Shown here: piece after piece, positions 14,379 to 22,328 of the stretch
Layout of the letters: each line of letters begins with the position of its first letter
Numbering within the stretch: the stretch's first letter is position 1
DNA from: Paracoccaceae bacterium
GTDB lineage: Bacteria > Pseudomonadota > Alphaproteobacteria > Rhodobacterales > Rhodobacteraceae
Assembly: GCA_022763485.1 (NCBI GenBank)
Contig: JALEGX010000118.1
Span: 1 to 34,198, forward strand
Direction of reading: 5' to 3'
DNA: 34,198 nucleotides
Position numbers and translations under genes: made by a program
The notes under the pieces: generated by a model
What the model saw: the letters and a program-made list of their open reading frames with translations, nothing else
What the model was told of the DNA's origin: nothing
Database searches by the model: none

Positions 14379-15137
14379 ATGGCATCCGAGAACTGGTTGA
14401 ACCGGGTGGATCATCCCGACGGTATCACCGAGCTGCAGTTGGGGCGCGCACCCGTCAACGCGCTGAGCCCGGAATTCCTGATGGACTTTGCCGAGCAGAT
14501 GCGCAGCTTGGGCCGGGACGATCAGGTCAAAGCCATCGTTTTGTCCAGCCAGTTCAAGGTCTTCTCTGCCGGTCTGGACCTAAAGGAAGCGCAGGATTTC
14601 GATCTTGCGCAACAGCACGCCATTGTTGAAGGGCTCAATGTCGGCTTTCTGGAACAGTTTGCCTGTCCGAAGCCTGTTGTTTCGGCTGTGGGGGGCGCGG
14701 CGATTGCCGGAGGGCTGTTCTTTGTTCTGGCGTCTGATCTGCGGGTTGCAGGCCCCAAGGCCAGCCTGGGCCTGGCGGAGGTGCGCGTCGGCGCCAACTT
14801 CCCGGTCGGACCGCTGGAGATTGCGCGCGCCACGCTGTCCTATGACATGCAGCGCCGCCTGATGCTGACCGGTCAGCCCATTGATGCGGCCACCGCCGCC
14901 GAGGCAGGCGTGGTGGATGTGCTGGTTGCCAGCACCGAACAGGTGCTGCCCACGGCGCTGGCGGAGGCGCGCAAGCTGGCGCAGCTACCGCCCCAGACAT
15001 ATGCCTCGATCAAGGCGCAGCTGCGCGATGAGGTCATCGCCAAGATTAACGCTGCGATGGCGGCGGGCGGCAATGCGCCCGAAGGCGGCTGGTTCGGCGC
15101 AGAAACCCGCGCAGCCATGCAGAAGATGATTGGCTGA
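14379..15137 (+). CDS. Enoyl-CoA hydratase/isomerase family protein
   Basis: A 252-residue crotonase-fold protein. It has the oxyanion-hole motif FKVFSAGLDLKEAQDF and the central AVGGAAIAGGLFFVLASDLRVA. The first hydratase Glu position is occupied by Phe (GGLFFVLASD), while the second Glu is kept in LGLAEVRVGANFP. This one-Glu pattern fits enoyl-CoA isomerases and other crotonases better than a classical hydratase. The start ATG at 14379 has GGGGAGCAGG upstream. It is the first of a plus-strand operon of five genes (14379-20007), 12 bp before the next crotonase gene. Confidence 0.9.
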   Translation: MASENWLNRVDHPDGITELQLGRAPVNALSPEFLMDFAEQMRSLGRDDQVKAIVLSSQFKVFSAGLDLKEAQDFDLAQQHAIVEGLNVGFLEQFACPKPVVSAVGGAAIAGGLFFVLASDLRVAGPKASLGLAEVRVGANFPVGPLEIARATLSYDMQRRLMLTGQPIDAATAAEAGVVDVLVASTEQVLPTALAEARKLAQLPPQTYASIKAQLRDEVIAKINAAMAAGGNAPEGGWFGAETRAAMQKMIG

Positions 15138-15149
15138 GAGGAGGCGAAG

Positions 15150-15938
15150 ATGGACGCGATACTGAAGATCGAACGCGAAGAGGACATTGCGATCCTCACC
15201 CTGAACCGTCCCGATGCGCTGAACGCGCTGTCGCGCGCGCTGGTGGCTGACCTGAGCGAGGCACTGCGCAGTCTGTCCGCCGATGACAGCCTGCGGGCCA
15301 TTGTCCTGACCGGTGCGGGTCGCGCGTTCTGTGCTGGCGTGGACCTGCGGGAGATGTCGCAGGACGATGGCGCCATCGAAGGGTTTGCCTGGCATGGTCC
15401 CGACAGCCTGTTCGCCATCGCCCATGCCTGTCCGCATCCGATCATCGCGGCGGTCAACGGCTTTGCCATCACCGGTGGGCTGGAACTGGCGATGCTGTCC
15501 GACTTCATCATCGCCTCGGACAAGGCGGTTTTTGCGGACACCCATGCCCGTGTCGGGATCACCCCGTCCTGGGGCATGACGCAGGTGTTGCCGCGTCTGA
15601 TCGGCCTGAACCGCGCCCGGCAGATGAGCCTGACCGGTGAGTTCGTGGACGCAACCCGTGCCTGCGACTGGGGGTTGGCCAATGAGGTCACCACGGCCGA
15701 AACCCTGCTGCCGCGGGCCAAGGAACTGGCGCATCTGATTGCCCAGACCGATCCGACAACCATGCGTCGGATCCGCGGGCTGATCATCGAAGGTGCGGAC
15801 CTGCTGCGCCCGGAGGCGCTCAAACGGGAAACGCAGGTTTTTGATACGCATATGGCGGGTAGCGTCTCAATGGAGAGCGTTGCCCGAGGCCGGGACAGCG
15901 CTACCAAGCGCGGCAAGGCCCAAGTTTCAGGAGAGTGA
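15150..15938 (+). CDS. Enoyl-CoA hydratase/isomerase family protein
   Basis: A 262-residue crotonase-fold protein. Motifs: LTLNRPDALNALSRAL, TGAGRAFCAGVDLREM (oxyanion hole) and AVNGFAITGGLELAMLSDFIIA. The first catalytic Glu is present (GGLELAML); the second site reads FADTHARVG, so Glu is replaced. The phrase ITPSWGMTQVLPRLIG is typical of the group. It is most likely a hydratase or isomerase acting on an island intermediate, perhaps together with the crotonase encoded 12 bp upstream. Start ATG at 15150 with GAGAGGAGG upstream. The beta-lactamase-fold gene follows after 3 bp. Confidence 0.92.
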   Translation: MDAILKIEREEDIAILTLNRPDALNALSRALVADLSEALRSLSADDSLRAIVLTGAGRAFCAGVDLREMSQDDGAIEGFAWHGPDSLFAIAHACPHPIIAAVNGFAITGGLELAMLSDFIIASDKAVFADTHARVGITPSWGMTQVLPRLIGLNRARQMSLTGEFVDATRACDWGLANEVTTAETLLPRAKELAHLIAQTDPTTMRRIRGLIIEGADLLRPEALKRETQVFDTHMAGSVSMESVARGRDSATKRGKAQVSGE

Positions 15939-15941
15939 CAG

Positions 15942-17174
15942 GTGAGCGATTTGATCAACGGATTTTGCCCCGAACGACTGCAAAACATCAGGACCTGGCA
16001 GCAACGCTATGTAGATGAACGGAAATATGCGGGCAGCTCCGTGTTGATCCACCGCCACGGCAATGAGGCGTTCTTTAACGCGGTGGGATCGCGCAACATC
16101 GAGGAAGATCTGCCGTTCACGCGGGATACCTCTGTGCGCATCTATTCGATGACCAAGCCGATCACCTCGGTCGCGATCATGATGCTGGCCGAAAAGGGGC
16201 TGTTCCATCTGGACGCGCCGGTCTCCACCTTCATTCCCGGCTTTGCCGACATGGAAGCGCTGGTGCCGGGGGCGGAACGGATTGATCAGACCGAACCCAG
16301 CGTGTCGCCGACCCTGCACCAGTTGCTGACCCACACCTCGGGCTTGAGTTATCCCTTCAATCCCGGGGTGTTGTCGCGTGCAATGGACCAAGAGGATCTG
16401 TTGTTCAAACCCAACCAGGGCGACCTGGGCGCCATGGTCGACAAGCTGGCGGGCTACCCGCTGGCCTTTCAGCCCGGAACCCGCTGGGAATACTCGGTGG
16501 GTATCGACGTGCTGGGCCGCGTGGTCGAGGTGGTGTCCGGCAAATCCCTTGCCGACTTCTTTGAGCAGGAAATCTTTGCCCCGCTTGGCATGACCGAAAC
16601 GGCGTTTGCCGTGCCCGCTGGCACCGGCGATCGCTTTGCCTCGCTTTACACCCCGCTTGAAGGGGACGCGATGGCGCTGAACTCGGCCCGGACCGGAGGG
16701 GAAACCCTGCGGCTGACGGATCGACACGGTCAGTCACCGTTTGAGAGCGCCAAGATGCATTCCGGCGGGGGCGGCCTGGTCGGCACCCTTGATGACTACA
16801 TGCGGTTTGCGGAAATGCTGCGGCGGGGTGGCACCTGTGACGGCGGGCGCCTGCTGTCGCCCAAAACGCTGGACTTCATGATGCGCAACCATCTGCCCGG
16901 TGATATTGCCAGCATGGGCCCGCAGAGCTTTGCCGAACAACCCATGGAGGGCATGGGCTTTGGGCTGGGTGGTGCGGTCGTGCTGGATCCCGGTCGCGCC
17001 CGCAGCGCCGGTTCCGTCGGAGACTTCAGCTGGGGTGGCATGGCGTCGACCTTCTTCTGGATCGACCGGCAAGAGGACATGTCCGTGGTCTTCTTCACCC
17101 AGCTGTCGCCCTCGTCCTCCTATCCCTCACGTTCCGAGCTGAAGGCGCTGGTGCACGCGGCGATGGTTGCATGA
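15942..17174 (+). CDS. Serine hydrolase, class C beta-lactamase/esterase fold
   Basis: A 410-residue protein with the beta-lactamase-fold catalytic signature SMTK at residues 69-72, a Tyr motif YSV (184-186) in place of the YAN triad, and a Gly-rich HSGGGGLVGTLDDYMRF stretch where KTG would lie. No signal peptide is visible, so it should be cytoplasmic. This favours an esterase, lactonase or amidase of the EstB type over antibiotic resistance. It starts with GTG at 15942, behind CAGGAGAG. Its end overlaps the acetoacetyl-CoA synthetase gene as ATGA, so the two are co-translated. An attractive but unproven role is ring-opening or ester hydrolysis of a pathway intermediate. Confidence 0.87.
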   Translation: MSDLINGFCPERLQNIRTWQQRYVDERKYAGSSVLIHRHGNEAFFNAVGSRNIEEDLPFTRDTSVRIYSMTKPITSVAIMMLAEKGLFHLDAPVSTFIPGFADMEALVPGAERIDQTEPSVSPTLHQLLTHTSGLSYPFNPGVLSRAMDQEDLLFKPNQGDLGAMVDKLAGYPLAFQPGTRWEYSVGIDVLGRVVEVVSGKSLADFFEQEIFAPLGMTETAFAVPAGTGDRFASLYTPLEGDAMALNSARTGGETLRLTDRHGQSPFESAKMHSGGGGLVGTLDDYMRFAEMLRRGGTCDGGRLLSPKTLDFMMRNHLPGDIASMGPQSFAEQPMEGMGFGLGGAVVLDPGRARSAGSVGDFSWGGMASTFFWIDRQEDMSVVFFTQLSPSSSYPSRSELKALVHAAMVA

Positions 17175-19126
17175 GCGCGCCGATCCTGTGGACGCCCTCT
17201 GCGGAGCGGATAGAAGGCAGTCAGATCAAGAGCTTCGAACGCTGGCTTCACAGCGAACGCCAGCAGCAGTTCGACGATTATAATGATCTCTGGCGCTGGA
17301 GCGTCGATGATCTGCCGGGGTTCTGGCAGGCGATCTGGGACTATTTCGACCTGCAGGCCAGCACCCCGGCCGAAACGGTTCTGGCACAGGACAGCCTGCC
17401 CGGTGCCGTCTGGTTTCCCGGGGCGCGCCTGAACTGGGCCCAGCACATGCTGCGCCATGCCGACGTCGCCCCGGATGAGGTAGCACTGGTTGTCAGTTCC
17501 GAAACCTTCGGGCGCAGCACGCTGACCTGGCGCGCGCTGCGCGATCAGGTGGCCAATGTCGCAAACCGGTTTCGCGCCATGGGGGTCGGGCAGGGCGACC
17601 GGGTCGTCGCCATCCTGCCCAATACGGAGACCGCACTGATCGCCTGTCTGGCGGCAACCAGCATCGGGGCCATCTGGTCGCTTTGCGCATTGGATATGGG
17701 CCATGTCGCCATTCTGGACCGGTTCAAGCAGATCCAGCCAAAGATCCTGATCACACAGGAGGCCTATCTGCACGCGGGCAAACGAGTGGACCGCAGTGAC
17801 GTGAACGCAATGATTGCCGAGGCGCTGCCGTCAGTTGTGCAGCGCATTTCGGTCACCGCCGGTTCCGATCTGCCCGCCGGGGCGCTGGAATGGCAAACGC
17901 TTTTGCAGGGGGATGCCACTGCGGAGTATGCGCAGGTCCCCTTCGACCATCCGCTTTGGGTGGTCTATTCCTCTGGCACAACGGGCAATCCGAAGCCCAT
18001 AGTGCATGGACATGGCGGCATCCTGCTGGAGGGCTGCAAGCAATCGCTGCATCAGGATATCTCCGCAAGTGACCGGTTCTGCTGGTTGACCTCTTCGGGC
18101 TGGGTGATGTGGAACGCGCAATTCGTGGCGCTGGGGCAGGGTGCCCGGCTGATCCTGCACGACGGCGCACCGAACCATCCGGACCTGATGTCGGTCTGGC
18201 GTTACATCGCAGAAGAACGCGTTACCTATTTCGGCGTGGGCGCGGCCTATGTGACCACCTGCCAGAAGGCTGGGCTTGCGCCTGCTGCCGAACTGGACCT
18301 GAGCGCGCTTGTGTCTCTGGGCACCACCGGATCACCGCTGACCGATGACGGCTATGCCTGGGTGTATGAGCACGTCAAAGCCGACATCTGGCTGGCGCCG
18401 ATCTCGGGCGGGACCGACCTGTGCGGCGCCTTTGTCGGCGGCAACGTCACGCTGCCGGTGCGCGCGGGTGAAATGCAATGCCGTTTGCTGGGCAACTCGG
18501 TCCGGGCCTTCGATCCCGAAGGTCAGGAGATTTATGATGAGGTTGGCGAGCTGGTCTGCACCCGGCCCTTGCCGTCGATGCCGCTCTTTTTCTGGGGCGA
18601 TGAGGACGGCAGCCGTCTGCACGACAGCTACTTTGACACCTATCCCGGCATCTGGCGGCACGGCGACTGGATCCGCATCGGCTCGGACGGCAGTTCGGTC
18701 ATCTATGGGCGCTCGGACGCTACGATCAACCGCAAGGGCCTGCGCATGGGCTCGTCCGAGATCTATCGCGCGGTCGAGGCGCTGCCCGAGGTGCTGGATT
18801 CGCTTGTGGTCGATCTGGAATTTTTGGGCCGCGACAGTTTCATGCCGCTGTTTGTTGTCCCGGCCGAGGGTGTGACGCTGGACGATGCGCTGAAGCAGAA
18901 GATCAACGGTGCGGTGCGTGCGTCGCTGTCGGCGCGCTTCATTCCGAATGAAATTCATGCAATCACGGATGTTCCACGCACGCTGTCCGGCAAAAAGCTG
19001 GAAGTGCCGGTGAAAAAGCTGCTACTCGGGGCCGACCCGACGAAAGTGGTCAACCGGGATTCAATGAGCAATCCCGAAAGTTTCGATTTCTTCGTCGCTT
19101 ATGCTCGGGATCGAATGAACTGCTGA
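17171..19126 (+). CDS. acsA2: Acetoacetate-CoA ligase
   Basis: A 651-residue adenylate-forming enzyme of the acetoacetyl-CoA synthetase subgroup, which has this length and the N-terminal ACS-type extension (WLHSERQQQFDDYNDLWRWS). The ATP-binding loop is YSSGTTGNPKPIVHGHGG. Later motifs are GGTDLCGAF, YGRSDATINRKGLRMGSSE, and the C-terminal RTLSGKKLEVPVKKLL with the conserved adenylation lysine. It activates acetoacetate (or a related short oxoacid) with ATP and CoA. It is coupled to the preceding hydrolase by ATGA and followed 11 bp later by a thioesterase. The product family is clear; the gene symbol is only a common name. Confidence 0.9.
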   Translation: MSAPILWTPSAERIEGSQIKSFERWLHSERQQQFDDYNDLWRWSVDDLPGFWQAIWDYFDLQASTPAETVLAQDSLPGAVWFPGARLNWAQHMLRHADVAPDEVALVVSSETFGRSTLTWRALRDQVANVANRFRAMGVGQGDRVVAILPNTETALIACLAATSIGAIWSLCALDMGHVAILDRFKQIQPKILITQEAYLHAGKRVDRSDVNAMIAEALPSVVQRISVTAGSDLPAGALEWQTLLQGDATAEYAQVPFDHPLWVVYSSGTTGNPKPIVHGHGGILLEGCKQSLHQDISASDRFCWLTSSGWVMWNAQFVALGQGARLILHDGAPNHPDLMSVWRYIAEERVTYFGVGAAYVTTCQKAGLAPAAELDLSALVSLGTTGSPLTDDGYAWVYEHVKADIWLAPISGGTDLCGAFVGGNVTLPVRAGEMQCRLLGNSVRAFDPEGQEIYDEVGELVCTRPLPSMPLFFWGDEDGSRLHDSYFDTYPGIWRHGDWIRIGSDGSSVIYGRSDATINRKGLRMGSSEIYRAVEALPEVLDSLVVDLEFLGRDSFMPLFVVPAEGVTLDDALKQKINGAVRASLSARFIPNEIHAITDVPRTLSGKKLEVPVKKLLLGADPTKVVNRDSMSNPESFDFFVAYARDRMNC

Positions 19127-19137
19127 AGAAGCCGAAA

Positions 19138-20007
19138 ATGGCGGATGGTGCACAGGAACTGCTTGATCTTCTGGATCTGGAACCCTTGGACAAGGACCTG
19201 TTCCGCGGCACAGGGGCAGGGGGTGAGACCCCGACCCGCATCTATGGCGGACAGGTCATTGCCCAGGCGCTGGCCGCGGCCTATCGCACCGTGCCCGACG
19301 ATCGCCTCTGCCACAGTTTGCACGCCTATTTCATTCGTCCGGGCAACCCGGCCATGCCGGTCATCTATAACGTGGACCGCGCCCGCGATGGCGGCAGCTT
19401 CACCACGCGCCGGGTGGTGGCAATCCAGAACGGCAAGCAGATCCTGAACCTGTCGTGCTCCTTCCATATCCAGGAACCGGGCTGGGAGCACCAGCATACA
19501 ATGCCGGATGTTCCGGCGCCGGAGACGCTGATCTCTCGTCATGAGCACAACCTGAAACACATGGACCGGATCCCGGGTGTGTTTCATCCTGATATCCTGC
19601 GGCCGCGGCCGATCGAAATGCGGGAGGTTGCGCCGCGCGATCCAATGACGCCGGAGCCGGTGGATGACATCAACCATGTCTGGATCCGGATGCAGGCCGC
19701 CGCTGGTCAAAGCCCGCAGATGCAGCATGTGCTGCTGGCCTATGTGTCCGACTACGGGCTGATGGGATCGGCACTGCGTCCGCATGGGCTGAACTGGTTC
19801 CAGCGCAGCACCATGACCGCCAGCCTGGATCACGCCATGTGGTTCCACGGACCGATCGCTTTCGAAGACTGGCATCTCTATGCCATGGACGCCCCGTTTT
19901 CCGGGGGCGCCCGAGGGTTCAACCGTGGCTCCATCTTCACCCGCGACGGACGACTGGTTGCCAGCGTCGCCCAGGAAGGCCTGATGCGGCCGCTGGACAA
20001 GGCTTAA
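19138..20007 (+). CDS. tesB: Acyl-CoA thioesterase II
   Basis: A 289-residue double hot-dog thioesterase, the usual TesB length. The N-terminal hot-dog shows IYGGQVIAQALAAAYRTVPD and CHSLHAYFIRPGNPAMPVIY; the C-terminal one shows SLDHAMWFHGPIAFEDWHLY (the catalytic Asp in SLDH), DAPFSGGARGFNRGSIF, and the final VASVAQEGLMR with the catalytic Gln. It hydrolyses acyl-CoAs to free acid and CoA. It is the last gene of the operon and ends 3 bp from the convergent SDR gene. It may release a dead-end acyl-CoA or recover CoA during breakdown. Confidence 0.95.
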   Translation: MADGAQELLDLLDLEPLDKDLFRGTGAGGETPTRIYGGQVIAQALAAAYRTVPDDRLCHSLHAYFIRPGNPAMPVIYNVDRARDGGSFTTRRVVAIQNGKQILNLSCSFHIQEPGWEHQHTMPDVPAPETLISRHEHNLKHMDRIPGVFHPDILRPRPIEMREVAPRDPMTPEPVDDINHVWIRMQAAAGQSPQMQHVLLAYVSDYGLMGSALRPHGLNWFQRSTMTASLDHAMWFHGPIAFEDWHLYAMDAPFSGGARGFNRGSIFTRDGRLVASVAQEGLMRPLDKA

Positions 20008-20010
20008 GCT

Positions 20011-20775
20011 TCAGACCGGTCCGAACTGCCGGTTCAGCTTGCGCATGCCGCCCAGCCAGCGGTCGTAGTCCTGCGTCTTGGCACGCATATAGTCCAGCAC
20101 GTTTGGATGCGGCAGCACCAGAAAGCGGTTCTCAGCTATCGCCTGGATACAGGCCTCGGCCACCGGCTCGGGCTCCAGCATACCGTCGATGCTTGCCACA
20201 TGATCCTCCAGCCCGCGGGTCATTTCGCTGCGCACAGCCTGGGGGCAGAGGACAGAGACACCGATGCCCTGATCGCCATAGGTGATTGCCAGCCATTCAG
20301 ACAGGCCGACAGAGGCGTGTTTGGTCACGCCATAGGGCGCGGCGCCGATCTGGTTCAGCAGCCCGGCGGCCGAGGCCGTGTTCAGCAGGTAGCCACCACC
20401 GCGCTCCACCATCCGCGGCACCACATGACGCGCGGCCCAGACCTGTGACATGACGTTGATGTCCCAGATGCGTTGCCATTGCTCATCGGGCACCTCAACG
20501 CCGCCCGCAACCAGAATACCGGCATTGGAGCAGAACAGATCGATCGGACCGACGTTTTCTTCGGTCCAGTCCACAAGCGTGGCAATGTCGGCTTCTTGCG
20601 ATACATCGCAGGCGCGTGCCACCGCGCCAATTTCAGTGGCGACTGCCTGGGCGCCTTTTGCATTCAGATCGGCGCAGACAACCGTCGCGCCATGTTGCTT
20701 CAATGCATGGGCGAGGGCCTTGCCGATGCCGCTTGCCGCGCCGGTGACCACCGCGATCTTTCCCTGTACGTCCAC
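20011..20775 (-). CDS. Short-chain dehydrogenase/reductase
   Basis: A 254-residue classical SDR: TGAASGIG at residues 11-18, Asp36 after the second strand (CADLN, which suggests NAD preference), SNAG at 83-86, catalytic Ser135, and the pair Tyr148-Lys152 (YGVTK). The start is the GTG at 20775, because GGGAG lies about 8 bases upstream and the family N-terminus begins here. A TTG farther upstream (20817) would add 14 poorly fitting residues. It faces the TesB operon tail to tail. The role is probably a hydroxyacyl or alcohol dehydrogenase of the island, but it might be independent. Confidence 0.9.
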   Translation of the reverse strand: MDVQGKIAVVTGAASGIGKALAHALKQHGATVVCADLNAKGAQAVATEIGAVARACDVSQEADIATLVDWTEENVGPIDLFCSNAGILVAGGVEVPDEQWQRIWDINVMSQVWAARHVVPRMVERGGGYLLNTASAAGLLNQIGAAPYGVTKHASVGLSEWLAITYGDQGIGVSVLCPQAVRSEMTRGLEDHVASIDGMLEPEPVAEACIQAIAENRFLVLPHPNVLDYMRAKTQDYDRWLGGMRKLNRQFGPV

Positions 20776-21259
20776 CTCTGACTTCTCCCTTTGGTGATGT
20801 CCGCAGCTGGGTTTCAAACCAGCGGGACGTTTTTACCTTCATTTAATTTCAACGTGTTATCAGGTTCATCTAAGTCAATGCAGAAACCGCACCGAAGTTA
20901 AAGTTAAGACTGGGTTTCAACTGCCTGATATTACGCATCTAACCTAGATACCTAATGTGATCTTTCAGGTCTTACTGGCTCGATCCCTGTGCGCAAATAG
21001 ACCCTAACAAGGGGTATTTTGCTTCGCAAATGTTACCCGGCGGCACTCATATATTAACATAATACCAATTACACGACTAATGTATCGATCTGACATCTGG
21101 CCTACCTGCCGCACAAGGACGCGGTATTCCGTCATTCCAAACACCGGTTTGTGGCTCACGGTTTCCGCTCTGTGTCGCCCCAATGCTGCGCCCGTCCGGA
21201 AAAGAAAAAGAGCGCGATCCGAAGATCGCGCCCTCCACGGCGTTTCAATGTGTGACGGA
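20776..21259. other. 484-bp stretch without a gene
   Basis: No coding gene is supported; the only long frame is antisense to the bacterioferritin gene. The middle part (20818-21090) is clearly AT-rich compared with the surroundings. Seen here: an 18-bp near-perfect inverted repeat at 20806-20823; an 11-bp direct repeat CTGGGTTTCAA at 20807 and 20910; a hairpin at 21012-21038 (GGGTA/TACCC outside TTTGC/GCAAA); and the bacterioferritin terminator at 21201-21231. The SDR promoter must lie at the left end. A small RNA is possible but not shown. Confidence 0.5.
21201..21231 (-). terminator. Intrinsic terminator of the bacterioferritin gene
   Basis: In the minus-strand RNA a perfect 8-bp stem (GCGCGATC / GATCGCGC) is closed by the very stable C(UUCG)G tetraloop and followed by CTCTTTTTCTTT. 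It lies 28 bp past the bfr stop codon. Strong Rho-independent terminator. Confidence 0.93.
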
Positions 21260-21745
21260 TCAGTCTTCGGCGTTGGCCGGATCCGCGTTCAGCTGACCGT
21301 AGTTCTGTGCCCCGATCTCATCATGCAGGCCGATCTGGGTTTCCAGGAAATCGATATGCTCCTGCTCGTCCAGGATCAGTTCCTCAAACAGATGCATGGA
21401 CGCATAGTCGCCCGCTTCGGCACAGAACTTGCGCGCTTCGGAGTACAGCTTCACCGCTTCCATTTCAGCGTCCAGATCGCAGGTCAGCGTCTCGCGTACG
21501 TTTTCGCCAATGCGCAGCGGATCGAGCGTCTGCAGGTTCGGATGCCCTTCGAGGAAGATGATCCGGTCGATCAGCTTGTCTGCGTGCTCCATCTCTTCGA
21601 TGGATTCCTCGCGCATTTTCTTGGCCAGTTTGCCGTAGCCCCAGTCTTTCTGAAGACGGTAATGCAGCCAGAACTGGCTGACGGCGGTCAGTTCAATCCG
21701 CAACGCTCTGTTGAGATATTCAATGACTTTTGGATCACCCTTCAT
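21260..21745 (-). CDS. bfr: Bacterioferritin
   Basis: A 161-residue four-helix ferritin-like protein, the normal length for bacterioferritin. All ferroxidase ligands are visible: Glu18, Glu51, His54, Glu94, Glu127 and His130, and Met52 is the haem axial ligand. It stores iron as ferric mineral in a 24-subunit cytoplasmic shell. AAGGAA precedes ATG 21745. The gene lies downstream of the bacterioferritin-associated ferredoxin gene on the same strand, separated by 142 bp that contain an Irr-type iron control element, so it likely has its own iron-regulated promoter. A strong UUCG terminator follows. Confidence 0.98.
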   Translation of the reverse strand: MKGDPKVIEYLNRALRIELTAVSQFWLHYRLQKDWGYGKLAKKMREESIEEMEHADKLIDRIIFLEGHPNLQTLDPLRIGENVRETLTCDLDAEMEAVKLYSEARKFCAEAGDYASMHLFEELILDEQEHIDFLETQIGLHDEIGAQNYGQLNADPANAED

Positions 21746-21829
21746 AGCTGGTTCCTTTCTGTGAGGGTTGGTCGAGCTGAATGTGCTCCTGCCTCCAAGC
21801 TAAGGGTTCAGCGCAGCAACACAAGTTAT

Positions 21830-21848
21830 TTTTAGAATTATTCTAAGT
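21830..21848. promoter_or_regulatory. Iron control element (Irr box) upstream of bfr
   Basis: TTAGAAT-T-ATTCTAA (21832-21846) is a perfect 7-1-7 palindrome inside a TTTAGAATTATTCTAAG context. It matches the iron control element TTTAGAA-N3-TTCTAAA known for the Irr repressor of alphaproteobacteria. It lies about 85 bp upstream of the bfr start. Repression of bacterioferritin by Irr under iron limitation is established for relatives; operation here is inferred. Confidence 0.8.
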
Positions 21849-21887
21849 TTGGGATATGTTGCCCCGCCGGGGCATCCCAATACTGGT

Positions 21888-22136
21888 TCAGGCTGAGGCT
21901 GAGCTGACCCGCTTTGCCGGTCGCAGTCCACGAAGCTCCACCGGGACGGCCAGATTGTCGTTCTGACGCATCGTGCGCAGGAACAAGGGCATGCACCCTC
22001 CACAATCCGCGGCCTTGCCCAGCGCGTGGTACACCTTGCCGGGGCTGATGATCGTCGACGGGTCCGAAGCGCGCATCCAGTCGATGGCGGCGTGGATTTC
22101 GTGATCCTTGATGTTCATGCAGTGACAGACGATCAT
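21888..22136 (-). CDS. bfd: Bacterioferritin-associated ferredoxin
   Basis: An 82-residue [2Fe-2S] protein of the Bfd family. The four cluster cysteines are Cys4 and Cys6 (MIVCHCMN) and Cys45 and Cys48 (DCGGCMP), the typical arrangement. Bfd binds bacterioferritin at the haem and supplies electrons for ferric iron release. GAAGGAAA lies before ATG 22136. It is adjacent to bfr in the same orientation, the common pairing. After the last cysteine the tail is about 34 residues, slightly longer than the shortest homologues. A minus-strand promoter should lie in the 192 bp before it, but no iron box is evident there. Confidence 0.95.
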   Translation of the reverse strand: MIVCHCMNIKDHEIHAAIDWMRASDPSTIISPGKVYHALGKAADCGGCMPLFLRTMRQNDNLAVPVELRGLRPAKRVSSASA

Positions 22137-22328
22137 TTCCGATTTCCTTCAGGTGGCATGGCTGATCGACACAGCTCATTTTCCAAGTGTTATAGTCGGA
22201 AATATGGAAGGAAGCCAGAATATTCTTATTATTTCAGTCGGCAATAAGGTACCTGGAGCGATGACCCACCTCTCCGCTCGCTTAACGTGTGGTTTAAGAA
22301 TGCTGATTTTTGCATCGACCACAGTGTG

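Noticed and set aside
15942-17174. Antibiotic-resistance beta-lactamase
   Set aside because: Only SxxK is typical; YAN and KTG are altered, no export signal is visible and the context is catabolic.
21080-21835. 251-codon frame on the plus strand in the bacterioferritin region
   Set aside because: Antisense to bfr, whose ligands are all present; crosses the bfr terminator.
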